This document shows positions 1 to 8,566 of a stretch of 64,000 nt of DNA, piece by piece. Origin of the DNA: Nocardiopsis sp. TSRI0078 (GTDB taxonomy: Bacteria; Actinomycetota; Actinomycetes; Streptosporangiales; Streptosporangiaceae). The stretch's first letter is position 1; every line of letters begins with the position of its first letter. A program made the position numbers and the translations under genes. Under the pieces are notes generated by a model. It did no database searches. It had not been told where the DNA came from and saw nothing but the letters and a program-made list of their open reading frames with translations. The stretch lies in NCBI RefSeq assembly GCF_001905145.1, contig NZ_LWLB01000004.1, positions 1 through 64,000 of the forward strand. The letters run 5' to 3'.

Positions 1-83
1 CCGGGGTGGTGACCGGGCTCGGCCTCGCCGCGGGCGAGACCGTCGCCAACGGCGCCGTGGTCTGCGAGATCAAGGACGCCTAG
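1..83 (+). CDS. C-terminal end of a biotinyl/lipoyl-domain protein (partial)
   Basis: Only the last 26 codons are inside the window, in the frame whose TAG stop is at 81-83. The end reads GVVTGLGLAAGETVANG followed by AVVCEIKDA. This resembles the second half of a biotinyl or lipoyl carrier domain (V-x-G-L-x-V-x-x-G-x-x-V-x-x-G-x-x-x-x-x-I), as found at the C-terminus of acyl-CoA carboxylase alpha chains or pyruvate carboxylase. The modified lysine would lie upstream of the window, so the parent enzyme cannot be named from this fragment. Confidence 0.5.
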   Translation, partial: GVVTGLGLAAGETVANGAVVCEIKDA

Positions 84-290
84 GACCGGCCGTGAACGCC
101 GCGGGTGTGGAGCAGGAGGCTCCACACCCGCTGCTCTTGTACTTGTGGCGAGGTCGGGCGCCCGCACCCGCTACAGGTACAGGATCACCCGGTCGGGACC
201 GGCCCGGCGAACCCTCGCGGTCACCGCCCCGGCGCCCGTACCATGCGGCGGGGGCACCTGGTCCGGTGCCTCTCCCCTGTACGTACCAGG

Positions 291-949
291 TCAGCGGCGC
301 AGGACGTCGGTCAGGTCGAACCCCAGGCTCAGCGGTACCGAGGTCGTGAACTTCTCACGGTGCACAGTCGGTCGGCGGTAGTCACCGGAAGGACTGGTCG
401 GATCCCGCTCGTACTCGTGGACCACGGCGTCGTCCCCCTCCTGTTCGGCCCTCCAGAAGAAGGGGACACCGGCGCGGGCGTAGAGCCGGGGCTTGCGCTC
501 CCGGTCCCTGGTCACCGACTCCGGTGAGACGACCTCGACCGCGAGTTCCACCGCCTCGGGGGAAAACCACGCCTGCTCCAACTTCGCGAAGGCCTCCGCC
601 CTGACCAGCATCAGGTCCGGTTCCGGCCGCTGTCGCCCACCGAGCCTGGCCGAGAACTCCCTGGCCGTCCGAAGACCGCTGGGAGCATGCGCCTTCAACG
701 CGTCCCCCAACAGTTCGAGGACCAGCTTCCGGGGGCTCGCCAGTACCAGGCTTCCGTCGACGAGTTCGGTGTGCGGCGGAAGACCCGGGACGCGGTCGAG
801 GTCATCGGCGGTGAACCCCTGCTGGGAGGCATCGGGATCGTCACCTCACCGAACTCCGGGACCGGATGTTCTGCCACGGACGGAACAGACATGTCACTGC
901 CTCCGGTCGTCGGGTCGTCCTCGTCACCTGCAGTAGCCATCACTGTCAC
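291..949 (-). pseudogene. Uma2-family endonuclease (DUF820), frameshifted
   Basis: Two overlapping frames together make one Uma2-type PD-(D/E)XK protein. The N-terminal part starts at GTG 949 (or ATG 940) and reads MTVMATAGDEDD. The conserved body lies one frame away and contains FTADDLDRVPGLPPHTELVDG, then RPEPDLMLV and AVEVVSPESVTRDRERK, the expected nuclease core, to the stop at 291. The body frame is closed upstream by a TGA at 848-846 and has no ATG or GTG before TTG 710, which would remove the conserved N-terminus. Loss of one base between about 846 and 816 explains this. Either the gene is broken or the assembly has a one-base error. Uma2 proteins are abundant in actinomycetes and their biological role is mostly unknown. 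Confidence 0.75.
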
Positions 950-1363
950 CCCGTAACGGTGTTCTCAGTACATCGTCCCATCCGGCCCCGCCCGCAGGGT
1001 GATCCTCGCCGCACCCGTATCCGGGAAGACGCACCGCAGGGCCCGTGCGGCGGACGATGTGGCTCCGGGGACAGGAAATCGTCGACGACCAGGCATGGAA
1101 CAGACAGGCGATGGCAGTTATTGTCCTTGGTTGTGACGAACATCTGGGGACTGACGCGACGGTGGCACATCGACCTGTGCCGCCGCAGCTCTCAGGCGTG
1201 TAGCTAGGTCCACGCGCGCCCGTCCGGGCAGCGCGCCGCACACCCTCCCCCGTCACCATCCCCTTGGTGATCACCGCCATTCCCCGAGCCGGAGTCCCGC
1301 GACGCCGACCGCGTCGCCGGGCGCGCTTCCGGCTGCCTTCACCATTCTCTGGAGTCCCAACCC
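950..1363. other. Intergenic region, no gene seen
   Basis: This 414-bp stretch lies between the start of the Uma2 pseudogene and the symporter gene. It should carry both divergent promoters. Open frames on either strand here are short and lack a ribosome site or family motif. I see no convincing -35/-10 pair, repeat or terminator. Confidence 0.5.
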
Positions 1364-2803
1364 GTGTCCGCACAGAACACAGGCACTTCCAGCAAGCGCA
1401 GAACGCTTCGCTTCCCGTTCGCGGCCCAGGTCCTCACCGGCCTGGTACTCGGCATCGTCCTGGGCGTCGTCGCCCTCCAGATCGGCCCGGTCGGCGACGA
1501 CCAGCCGAACTGGCTCGCCGTCACCCTCGACACCATCGGCTCGACCTTCGTCACGCTGCTGCGGACGATCGTGCCGCCGCTGATCGTCCTCGCCGTCATC
1601 TCCTCCATCGCCAATCTGCGCAACGTCACCAACGCGGCGCGGCTGGCCTGGAAGACCCTGCTCTGGTTCGGCGCCACCGCACTGGTCGCCGTGGCCATCG
1701 GCATCACGCTCGGCCTGACCTTCCGGCCCGGCGTCAACAGCGCCGTGGACGCCACCACCGCCGGTGAGCCCTCCGGCACCGGCTCCTGGATGGCCTTCAT
1801 CGAGAGCATCGTGCCCTCCAACTTCCTGGGCCTGGGTGTGAACGCCTCCACCGCCGACGACGGGAGCATCACCGCCGGACTGGACTTCAACGTCCTGCAG
1901 CTGATCGTCATCGCCATCGTCCTGGGCATCGCCGCGGTCAAGGTCGGCAAGGCCGCCGAGCCGTTCATCACCTTCACCGACTCCGCGCTGCAGGTCGTGC
2001 TCAAGGCCCTGTGGTGGGTCATCCGCCTGGCCCCGATCGGCACCGTCGGCCTGCTGGGCAACGCCGTGTACAGCTACGGCTGGACCACCATCGGCGCCCT
2101 CGGCAAGTTCGCGCTGACCATCTACGTCGGCCTGGCGCTGGTGCTGTTCGTCGTCTACCCGGTGCTCGTCCGCCTCAACGGCCTCTCCCCGGTGAAGTAC
2201 TTCAGCGGCGTGTGGCCCGCGGTCCAGCTGGCCTTCGTGTCCCGCTCCTCGATGGGCACCATGCCCGTCACCCAGCGGGTCACCGAGCAGAACCTGGGCG
2301 TCCCGCGCTACTACTCCGCGTTCGCCGTGCCGTTCGGCGCCACCACCAAGATGGACGGCTGCGCCGCCATCTACCCGGCGATCTCGGCGATCTTCATCGC
2401 CCAGTTCTTCCCCGGGGTCAGCCTCGGCCTCACCGACTACCTGCTGATCGTGTTCGTGTCGGTGATCGGCTCGGCCGCGACCGCGGGGACCACCGGCGCG
2501 ACCGTCATGCTGACCCTGACCCTGTCCACCCTGGGCCTGCCCCTGGAGGGCGTGGGCCTGCTGCTGGCCGTCGACCCGATCCTGGACATGGGCCGTACGG
2601 CGGTCAACGTCGCCGGTCAGGCGCTGGTCCCGGCCATCGTCGCCAAGCGCGAGGGCATCATGGACCTGGCCCGCTACAACGCGCCGCGCGACGCCTCCGG
2701 CTTCGTGCCGCTGGACGAGGCCCACGCCGACGCCGGAACCGAGGCGGCCGAGGAGGACCCGGACGTGCGCAAGGTTCCCGCCGGAGCCGCCGGCCAGGGC
2801 TGA
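1364..2803 (+). CDS. Dicarboxylate/amino acid:cation symporter (DAACS family)
   Basis: A 479-residue multi-spanning membrane protein of the sodium:dicarboxylate symporter family (GltP/DctA type), expected to import C4-dicarboxylates or acidic amino acids with Na+ or H+. Diagnostic motifs are the serine-rich hairpin SSMGTMPVTQRV (about residues 296-307), FGATTKMDGCAAIYPAIS, and the substrate-site stretch AVDPILDMGRTAVNVAGQA near the end. These correspond to S-S-x-G-T, x-G-A-T-x-N-M-D-G and the conserved D-x-x-x-x-x-x-N of the family. It starts at GTG 1364, ten bases after a GGAG at 1350-1353, and stands alone. Substrate specificity cannot be told from sequence alone. Confidence 0.92.
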   Translation: MSAQNTGTSSKRRTLRFPFAAQVLTGLVLGIVLGVVALQIGPVGDDQPNWLAVTLDTIGSTFVTLLRTIVPPLIVLAVISSIANLRNVTNAARLAWKTLLWFGATALVAVAIGITLGLTFRPGVNSAVDATTAGEPSGTGSWMAFIESIVPSNFLGLGVNASTADDGSITAGLDFNVLQLIVIAIVLGIAAVKVGKAAEPFITFTDSALQVVLKALWWVIRLAPIGTVGLLGNAVYSYGWTTIGALGKFALTIYVGLALVLFVVYPVLVRLNGLSPVKYFSGVWPAVQLAFVSRSSMGTMPVTQRVTEQNLGVPRYYSAFAVPFGATTKMDGCAAIYPAISAIFIAQFFPGVSLGLTDYLLIVFVSVIGSAATAGTTGATVMLTLTLSTLGLPLEGVGLLLAVDPILDMGRTAVNVAGQALVPAIVAKREGIMDLARYNAPRDASGFVPLDEAHADAGTEAAEEDPDVRKVPAGAAGQG

Positions 2804-2831
2804 GGCCCGTCCACCGCACCCCCGTCCACCC

Positions 2832-2861
2832 GCGGCCCGCCGGGACCCTCCGGCGGGCCGC
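2832..2861 (+). terminator. Stem-loop terminator after the symporter gene
   Basis: A perfect 12-bp inverted repeat (GCGGCCCGCCGG, loop GACCCT, CCGGCGGGCCGC) begins 28 bases after the symporter stop and is followed by the pyrimidine-rich CTCGTTCTT. Confidence 0.75.
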
Positions 2862-2953
2862 CTCGTTCTTCACCACCGGTGAGAACGGGCACACCGGGAA
2901 CCGGGAGGGGGCGTCCGTTCGTCCTTGTGGTGAGGGAGGCGAGAGGAACGATC

Positions 2954-4231
2954 ATGTTGCGCCGCTTGGTAACACCCACAGTGCTGACCGCCGGGCTCGC
3001 GGCTGCGTTGGTGAGCGCCGCCGCGGTGCCCGCCTCGGCCGACGCACAGCCCCGGCCACCGGAGTCCCAGGCCGTCGTCGAGGAGCTCGAGGGCGACGGC
3101 GTCTTCATCGACCCGAGCATCGACGCGATCCCCGAGGCCGAGGAAAGCGCCCTGGAGTCGTCCGCCGCCGAGGCGGACACACCCGTCTACTACGTACTCC
3201 TGCCCTCCGACAGCGTCGCCTCCCAGACCGGGATGGATTCCCTGATGAACCCGGTCATGGAGGAGGTCGGGGACGGCCTCTACGGCGTCGTCGTGGGCGA
3301 CCAGGTCTTCCAGGTCATGTCCCCGAACGTCGAGGACACCGAGACCATCCGCGAGATGGCCCTGCAGCAGGGCGGCAGCAACCAGGTCGACACCCTGATC
3401 GCCGTCCCCGAGGCCGCGACCGAGGTCCAGGAGGCCGAGGAGGCCGGAGCCGTCTCCGGTCTGGTGCTGCTCGGCGTCCTTCTGGCGGTCGTCGCCGCCG
3501 GCGTCTGGTTCGTCCGCAGCAGCCGCAAGAGGCGCGAGGCGGAGAAGGCCAGGCAGCTGGAGGAGATCAGGCAGATGGCCACCGAGGACGTCGTCCGGCT
3601 CGGCGAGGACGTCGCCCGCCTGGAGATCGACGTGTCCAAGGTCGACGAGGCCACCCGCGACGACTACTCCCAGGCCATGGACGCCTACGACCAGGCCAAG
3701 TCCCTGCTGGACACCATCCGCGAGCCCGAGCAGGTCCGGCTGGTCACCAGCGCCCTGGAGGACGGCCGCTACCACATGGCCGCGACCCGGGCCCGCATGA
3801 ACGGCGACCCGGTGCCGGAGCGGCGCGGCCCCTGCTTCTTCAACCCGCAGCACGGCCCGTCCGTGGAGGACGTCACCTGGGCCCCGCCCGGCGGCGCTCC
3901 CCGCGAGGTCACCGCGTGCGCGGCCTGCGCCCAGGCCGTGCGCGTCGGCGGGCAGCCCGACGTCCGCCTGGTCGAGGTGGGCGGCGAGCGCCGCCCGTAC
4001 TACGACGCCGGCCCGGCCTACGCGCCCTACGCCAGCGGCTACTTCGGCATGAACATGATGATGGGCATGTTCACCGGCATGATGATGGGCTCCATGATGG
4101 GGTCGATGATGGGCATGGGCATGGGTATGGGAATGGGCGCCGGGGACGTCGGCGCGGAGGGCGACTTCGGCGGAGGCGGTGACTTCGGGGGAGACTTCGG
4201 AGGCGGCGACTTCGGCGGCTTCGACTTCTGA
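2954..4231 (+). CDS. Secreted/membrane protein with Met/Gly-rich C-terminal tail
   Basis: 425 residues, starting at ATG 2954 behind a GAGAGG site. Residues 1-30 are a signal peptide (LRRLVTPTVLTAGL, then VSAAAVPASADA). About 140 extracellular residues follow, with a single membrane helix near 168-187 and a charged coiled-coil-like stretch (about 190-285). A cysteine/histidine cluster (PCFFNPQHGPS, then TACAACAQAV, about 292-330) looks like a small zinc site. The tail is low complexity: methionine and glycine runs (NMMMGMFTGMMMGSMMG, about 365-395), then GDFGGGG-type repeats to the end. Similar proteins occur in other actinomycetes as uncharacterised membrane proteins. The tail could bind metal or form a condensed surface, but nothing in the sequence proves this. 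Confidence 0.8.
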   Translation: MLRRLVTPTVLTAGLAAALVSAAAVPASADAQPRPPESQAVVEELEGDGVFIDPSIDAIPEAEESALESSAAEADTPVYYVLLPSDSVASQTGMDSLMNPVMEEVGDGLYGVVVGDQVFQVMSPNVEDTETIREMALQQGGSNQVDTLIAVPEAATEVQEAEEAGAVSGLVLLGVLLAVVAAGVWFVRSSRKRREAEKARQLEEIRQMATEDVVRLGEDVARLEIDVSKVDEATRDDYSQAMDAYDQAKSLLDTIREPEQVRLVTSALEDGRYHMAATRARMNGDPVPERRGPCFFNPQHGPSVEDVTWAPPGGAPREVTACAACAQAVRVGGQPDVRLVEVGGERRPYYDAGPAYAPYASGYFGMNMMMGMFTGMMMGSMMGSMMGMGMGMGMGAGDVGAEGDFGGGGDFGGDFGGGDFGGFDF

Positions 4232-4250
4232 CCCCGCCACCACGCACGCC

Positions 4251-4280
4251 AGGGGCCCCGAGCAGCCGCTCGGGGCCCCT
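4251..4280 (+). terminator. Strong stem-loop terminator
   Basis: A perfect 12-bp repeat AGGGGCCCCGAG, loop CAGCCG, CTCGGGGCCCCT, then TT. It sits 19 bases after the Met/Gly-rich protein and 30 bases before the end of the convergent kinase gene, so it may serve both. Confidence 0.85.
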
Positions 4281-4309
4281 TTCGCGGGCACGGGCCGCCG
4301 TGCGCCGCC

Positions 4310-4954
4310 TCAGGAGGCGACGGCCGACTCCGCGTGCAGACCCTCGATCCACCGGCACACGGACTCGGCCGTGTCCGCGGGTTCGGCGCGGGTGGTGTCG
4401 ACCAGGGTGACCGGGGGCCGCATGCGCTCGGCCTCCTCCTCCACCCAGGCGGCGAACTCCAGGTTCTCGCGGATCCGCTCCTCGTCCCACTCCCGCCAGG
4501 CGGGGCGCGCCCGCAGGCGCGCGGCCAGGGCCCCGGGCTCACAGGTCAGCGCGAGGTAGTGGACGTCGCTGAACAGGGCGCGCTCGGGCAGGGGCTCGAA
4601 CTCCGGAGGTACCACGGTCCCGCACAGCACGACGGGACGCCCGTTCTGCTGGACCATGGCGGCGGTGCGCAGCCAGGTGGAGCGGAACAGGCGGTGGTGG
4701 TCGGCCGGATCGCGGAGCCCGCCGACCCACAGAAGGTCCTGTTCGAGGACGACGAAGCGGTCCCGGAGCCTCTCCAGCAGCATCCCGGCGATGGTGGACT
4801 TGCCGGTACCGCTGGGCCCCGACACGCAGTACAGGGGCAGGCGCAGGAACGGCCGGGTGCGCCGACAGGACGCACAGCGCAGCACGGAGACCCCCGCGGC
4901 GGTGTCGGGGGTCTCGTCCAGCTCCCCGCAGTGGTCGCAGATCAGCGGGTGCAC
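4310..4954 (-). CDS. Zinc-ribbon P-loop kinase-like protein
   Basis: 214 residues. A zinc ribbon lies at the N-terminus (C6-x2-C9 and C27-x2-C30), followed directly by a Walker A loop GPSGTGKST at 46-54. The rest has the size and layout of a nucleoside- or nucleotide-kinase-like P-loop protein (QDLLWVGG after strand 2, and an arginine-rich lid region around ARLRARPAWREWDEERIR). It starts at GTG 4954, seven bases after AAGGA; longer readings run into low-complexity sequence belonging to the upstream gene in another frame. It follows the TFIIB-zinc-finger gene by about 43 bases and is probably co-transcribed with it. The substrate is unknown. Confidence 0.72.
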   Translation of the reverse strand: MHPLICDHCGELDETPDTAAGVSVLRCASCRRTRPFLRLPLYCVSGPSGTGKSTIAGMLLERLRDRFVVLEQDLLWVGGLRDPADHHRLFRSTWLRTAAMVQQNGRPVVLCGTVVPPEFEPLPERALFSDVHYLALTCEPGALAARLRARPAWREWDEERIRENLEFAAWVEEEAERMRPPVTLVDTTRAEPADTAESVCRWIEGLHAESAVAS

Positions 4955-4997
4955 GGATTTCCTTGCTCGGTTCGTGGAGGGCGCTCGGTGGCCCGGG

Positions 4998-5378
4998 TCA
5001 GTCGAAGAGCTGTTCCAGGAAGCTCTTCTTGCGGCGGCCGCGGTAGGGGCCGGGCGAGTCGCGGTAGCCGCCGTACCCGCGCGGCGAGTCGCGGTAGCCA
5101 CGCGGGGAGTCCGGGTAGCCGCCGCGGGGGTAGGCGGCGTGCGGCGGCGGAGCCTGGTGGGGGTAGGCGGCCGGCGGAGGCGGGGCCTGGGGGTAGGCCT
5201 GCGGACGGACCTGCGGGTCCGGGGGCGGCGCGACGCCGTAGTGCCGCTGCTCGGCCTCCATGACGCGTTCCAGCTCACCGCGGTCCAGGAAGATGCCCTG
5301 GCATCCGTCACACCGATCGATGTGGACGCCCTGGCGGTCGAATGTGCGCATGGTGCTTTGACACTTGGGACAGATCAC
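4998..5378 (-). CDS. TFIIB-type zinc-finger protein with Pro/Tyr/Arg-rich tail
   Basis: 126 residues. The first 45 form a zf-TFIIB domain: ICPKCQSTM, then IDRCDGCQGIFLDRGELE, giving two C-x2-C pairs and the family's LDRGE signature. The remainder is low complexity: a proline/alanine/tyrosine stretch followed by repeated RDSPRGY-like units, ending in a basic patch and SFLEQLFD. Bacterial members of this family are small and uncharacterised. Probably the first gene of a two-gene unit with the zinc-ribbon kinase; shared zinc ribbons suggest a related role, but this is inference. Confidence 0.82.
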   Translation of the reverse strand: MICPKCQSTMRTFDRQGVHIDRCDGCQGIFLDRGELERVMEAEQRHYGVAPPPDPQVRPQAYPQAPPPPAAYPHQAPPPHAAYPRGGYPDSPRGYRDSPRGYGGYRDSPGPYRGRRKKSFLEQLFD

Positions 5379-5500
5379 ACCAAGACGTTACTCGATCCGG
5401 GGCAAGAGTGGGTAGGCACACGGCTCCCGCCGGCTGCCCCGGGGCCCGCCGCGGCGACCGTGTCCGGAGCGCGCGGCGAACCCCTCCGGGGGTGCGGCCC

Positions 5501-6880
5501 CTACTCCGGGGAGGCCAGCATCAGGGTGCGTGCGGCCTCGGTGACGCTGCCCGACAGCGACGGGTAGACCGAGAAGGTGTGCGCGATGTCGTCCACGGTC
5601 AGGCGCTGCTGGACGGCGATGGACACGCCCAGGATGAGCTCGCTGGCGCGCGGGCCGACGATGACCCCGCCCAGCACGATGCCGGTGTGCTGACGGCAGA
5701 TCAGCTTGACGAAGCCGTCCTCGACCTCGTCCATCTTGGCGCGCGGGTTGGTGTTCAGCGGCAGGGTGACCGACCGGCCGTCGATCCGGCCGCTGCGCAC
5801 GTCGTCCTCGCTGGCGCCCACGGAGGCCAGCTCGGGGTGGGTGAACACGGTGGAGGCCACGGTGGACAGCTTGAGCGGGGCCACGGCCTCGCCGAGCGCG
5901 TGCCACATGGCGATGCGGCCCTGCATGGCGGCCACGGAGGCGAGCATGTTGACGCCGGTGCAGTCGCCGGCGGCGTACACGCCCGGGACGGTGGTGCGCG
6001 AGACCCGGTCGACCTCCACGAACCCGCCGCCGCCCAGGCGGACACCGGCCTCCTCCAGCCCCAGGCCCTCGGTGTTGGGGATCATGCCGACCGTCATCAG
6101 GCAGTGGCTGCCCTCCACCGTGCGGCCGTCGGAGAGAGTGACGAGCACGCCGTCCTCGGTGCGCACCACCGACTCGGCCCGGGTCTTGCTGAGGACGGTC
6201 ATGCCGCGGCGCATGAAGACCTGCTCCAGCACCTCGGCGGCGTCGGCGTCCTGGGTGGGCATGACGCGGTCGCGGGAGGAGACGAGGGTGACCTCGGAGC
6301 CGAGGGACTGGTAGGCGCTGGCGAACTCGGCGCCGGTGACGCCGGAGCCGACCACGATCAGCTTCTCCGGCAGCTCCTCCATGTCGTAGAGGTGGCGCCA
6401 GGTGAGGATGCGCTCACCGTCGGGCCTGGCGGTGGGCAGCTCACGGGGGTGGGCGCCCGTGGCGATGAGGATGATGTCGGCGCGCAGGCGCCGGTCGCCG
6501 ACGGCGACGATGTGCGGGTCGACCAGGCGGGCCTCGCCGCTGATCACCTCCACACCCTCCTTGACCAGGCGGGTCCGGGTGTCCTCGGACTGTGCCCGGG
6601 CCAGGCGTTTGATCCGGGAGTTCATCCGGTCGGTGTCCACCTCGACCGCGGCCCTGTCCTGGGCGTCGTGGACGCGCAGGCCCAGGCTGTCGGACTCGCG
6701 TACGTACGTTCTGCGGGTGGAGGTGGCGATCAGGCTCTTGGAGGGAACGCAGTCGGTGAGGACGCAGGCGCCGCCGATGCCGTCGCGTTCCACCACCGTC
6801 ACGTCCGCGTCGAGCTGCGCGGCGACCAGTGCCGCCTCGTAGCCCCCGGGACCGCCACCGATGATCACGACCTTCGTCAC
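5501..6880 (-). CDS. LpdA-type NAD(P)H-quinone dehydrogenase (flavoprotein disulfide reductase family)
   Basis: 459 residues. The N-terminal FAD site is VVIIGGGPGGYEAALVA, the disulfide region is GGACVLTDCVPSK (C39 and C44), the NAD(P) site is VVGSGVTGAEFASAY, and the second FAD contact is YAAGDCTG. Near the C-terminus the reductase His-Glu catalytic pair (HPTxxE in lipoamide dehydrogenases) is replaced by VYPSLSGSVTEAAR, as in Mycobacterium tuberculosis LpdA (Rv3303c), a quinone reductase rather than a lipoamide dehydrogenase. I therefore call it a quinone/NAD(P)H oxidoreductase. No E2/E3 complex genes are adjacent. ATG 6880 is the natural start. Confidence 0.88.
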   Translation of the reverse strand: MTKVVIIGGGPGGYEAALVAAQLDADVTVVERDGIGGACVLTDCVPSKSLIATSTRRTYVRESDSLGLRVHDAQDRAAVEVDTDRMNSRIKRLARAQSEDTRTRLVKEGVEVISGEARLVDPHIVAVGDRRLRADIILIATGAHPRELPTARPDGERILTWRHLYDMEELPEKLIVVGSGVTGAEFASAYQSLGSEVTLVSSRDRVMPTQDADAAEVLEQVFMRRGMTVLSKTRAESVVRTEDGVLVTLSDGRTVEGSHCLMTVGMIPNTEGLGLEEAGVRLGGGGFVEVDRVSRTTVPGVYAAGDCTGVNMLASVAAMQGRIAMWHALGEAVAPLKLSTVASTVFTHPELASVGASEDDVRSGRIDGRSVTLPLNTNPRAKMDEVEDGFVKLICRQHTGIVLGGVIVGPRASELILGVSIAVQQRLTVDDIAHTFSVYPSLSGSVTEAARTLMLASPE

Positions 6881-7037
6881 GCTGCCTCACTCCCTCTGCG
6901 GCTGGCCCGCCACTCGCGCTGCCGATTCGGGCGATATGCGGGCATGGCGGGGCACCACCTGGTTTTATCGCTTCCTTGCCATTGTCGGCCATGCCGAGCG
7001 GCGGAAATAGCAGGCGCCCCGGACCACCCGGTCTACG

Positions 7038-7649
7038 ATGTTGCCCGTGTCCATCTACGCCGCGTACGGAACGAACCTCGACCCCGGTCAGATGGCCCGG
7101 CGGGCCCCGCGTTCGCCCCTGTTGACCACGGGCTGGTTGGAGGGGTGGCGCCTGACCTTCGGGGAGGGCATCCCGGTGCCCGGTGGCGCGCTGGCCACCC
7201 TGGTCGAGGGCCCCGGCCAGCGGGTCTTCGTGGCGCTGTACGACCTCATGGAATGGGACGAACCCCACTTGGACTCCTGGGAAGGAGTCCTGGAGGAGCC
7301 GCGCAGAGGGCGTCCGCCGGGGGCGCCGGCGGGCGGCGGAGACGAGGAACCGCGCCGGAGGCGCCCGTTGAGGGCGGTGGCGGGCGACGGAGAGGAGGAA
7401 CCGCGCCGGAGGCGTCCGTTGAGGGCGGTGGCGGGCGACGGGAGGGCGTACAGGAAGATGACCGTGCGCGCCCGGACGACCGACAGGGGCGTGGTGACGG
7501 CGTGGGCCTACGTGCTGGACGGCTACGAGGGCGGCCTGCCCTCGGCCATACAGCTGGGCCAGCTCGCGGCGGCCGCCGAGAAGGCCGGGGCGCCCGACTG
7601 GTACGTGTCGGACCTGCTCGCCCGGGAGTGCCTGCCCTCCGGCCTCTGA
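7038..7649 (+). CDS. Gamma-glutamylcyclotransferase (AIG2-like) with internal repeat insertion
   Basis: 203 residues. The N-terminus SIYAAYGTNLDPGQMARRAP carries the Y-G-[ST]-N signature of the GGCT fold, and the segment VFVALYDLMEWDEPHLDSWEG contains conserved acidic positions. Between the two halves of the fold, residues about 86-136 are three copies of a 17-residue unit (EEPRRRRPLRAVAGDGE). The family fold resumes with YRKMTVRARTTDRGVVTAWAYVLDGYEGG. Most relatives are about 150 residues, so the repeat accounts for the extra length. ATG 7038 or GTG 7047 could start it. The family releases 5-oxoproline from gamma-glutamyl peptides or amines. Confidence 0.8.
   Translation: MLPVSIYAAYGTNLDPGQMARRAPRSPLLTTGWLEGWRLTFGEGIPVPGGALATLVEGPGQRVFVALYDLMEWDEPHLDSWEGVLEEPRRGRPPGAPAGGGDEEPRRRRPLRAVAGDGEEEPRRRRPLRAVAGDGRAYRKMTVRARTTDRGVVTAWAYVLDGYEGGLPSAIQLGQLAAAAEKAGAPDWYVSDLLARECLPSGL
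7293..7445 (+). repeat. 51-bp in-frame tandem repeat inside the cyclotransferase gene
   Basis: Three head-to-tail units start at 7293, 7344 and 7395. The last two are almost identical (GAGGAACCGCGCCGGAGGCG at the start of each); the first is diverged. The period is 17 codons, so copy-number change keeps the frame. Confidence 0.85.
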
Positions 7650-7744
7650 TTTTCCGGCAGTTCGCACGCGGATTCCGCGAAGCGGGACACACGCTCCCGT
7701 GTTCCGGAGCATTCCGGTCACCCGGCTGTAGCATCCGTCGTGTG

Positions 7745-8566
7745 ATGGAACGAGAGCAGCGGCCGAGGACGACCGGCGAGGCGCGGGAGCTGGCGTCCGG
7801 CGCCGCGCGGGAGCTGCTGTCCCGTTCCGGGGCCGACCGCTTCGACGCACTGGTGGTGCTCGGATCGGGCTGGGCGGGCGCGGTGGACACGCTGGGCTCG
7901 TACGACATCGAGTTCGACGCGACCGAGCTGCCCGGTTTCCACGCGCCCACCGCCGAGGGGCACTCCCCCAAGGTCCGCAGCATGTGGGTGGGGGACAAGC
8001 GGATCGCCGTGTTCATGGGACGCCTCCACCTGTACGAGGGCTACGACCCCATGGAGGTCGTCCACGCGGTGCGCACGGGCGTGGCCGCGGGCGCGACGAC
8101 CGCCGTGCTGACGGGGTCGGCCGGGTCGCTGCGCACCGACTTCGCTCCGGGGCAGCCCGTGGTGATCCGCGACCACATCAACCTGACCGCCCGGTCGCCG
8201 CTGGCCGGGCCCTCGTTCGTGGACCTGACGGAGGCCTACAGCCCCAGGCTGCGGCAGGCCGTCCACGACGTGGACGCGTCGCTGGCCGAGGGCGTGTACG
8301 TGTCCACGGTCGGACCGCAGATGCAGACCCCGGCGGAGCTGAAGACGCTGCGCCAGGCGGGCGCGGACCTGGTGGGGCGGTCGATCGCCCTGGAGACCGT
8401 CGCGGCCGTGGAGATGGACGCCGAGGTACTGGGGCTGGCCATCGTCAGCAACGACGCCGTGGGCGCGGTCTTCGAGCCCTTCGAGGCCGGGCGCGCCCTG
8501 GAGGTCGTCACCCAGCGGGCGCGCAGGCTGGGCGAGCTGCTCAACAGGGTGCTCGAGCGGGCCTGA
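7745..8566 (+). CDS. punA: Purine-nucleoside phosphorylase
   Basis: 273 residues, trimeric (type II) purine-nucleoside phosphorylase family, splitting (deoxy)inosine and guanosine to base plus (deoxy)ribose-1-phosphate. Evidence: VVLGSGWAG near the N-terminus, FMGRLHLYEGYDPMEV (family signature around the active-site His), GVAAGATTAVLTGSAGSL, GPQMQTPAELKTLRQAGAD (in place of the usual GPxYETPAE) and the ribose/base-pocket region AIVSNDAVG. It starts at ATG 7745; GTG 7742 directly before it is also possible. It lies near adenosine deaminase, which supplies inosine, so the two may form a purine salvage pair on opposite strands. Confidence 0.9.
   Translation: MEREQRPRTTGEARELASGAARELLSRSGADRFDALVVLGSGWAGAVDTLGSYDIEFDATELPGFHAPTAEGHSPKVRSMWVGDKRIAVFMGRLHLYEGYDPMEVVHAVRTGVAAGATTAVLTGSAGSLRTDFAPGQPVVIRDHINLTARSPLAGPSFVDLTEAYSPRLRQAVHDVDASLAEGVYVSTVGPQMQTPAELKTLRQAGADLVGRSIALETVAAVEMDAEVLGLAIVSNDAVGAVFEPFEAGRALEVVTQRARRLGELLNRVLERA

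Noticed and set aside
816..848. Programmed -1 frameshift to join the Uma2 halves
   Set aside because: No slippery heptamer or downstream structure is visible, and this family is not known to use recoding.
5342..8566. A very long open frame (over 1,000 codons) on the forward strand
   Set aside because: Its first two thirds are antisense to the LpdA and zinc-finger genes and read as low-complexity Arg/Gly/Val sequence. Only the last 273 codons (from 7745) are a real gene, purine-nucleoside phosphorylase.
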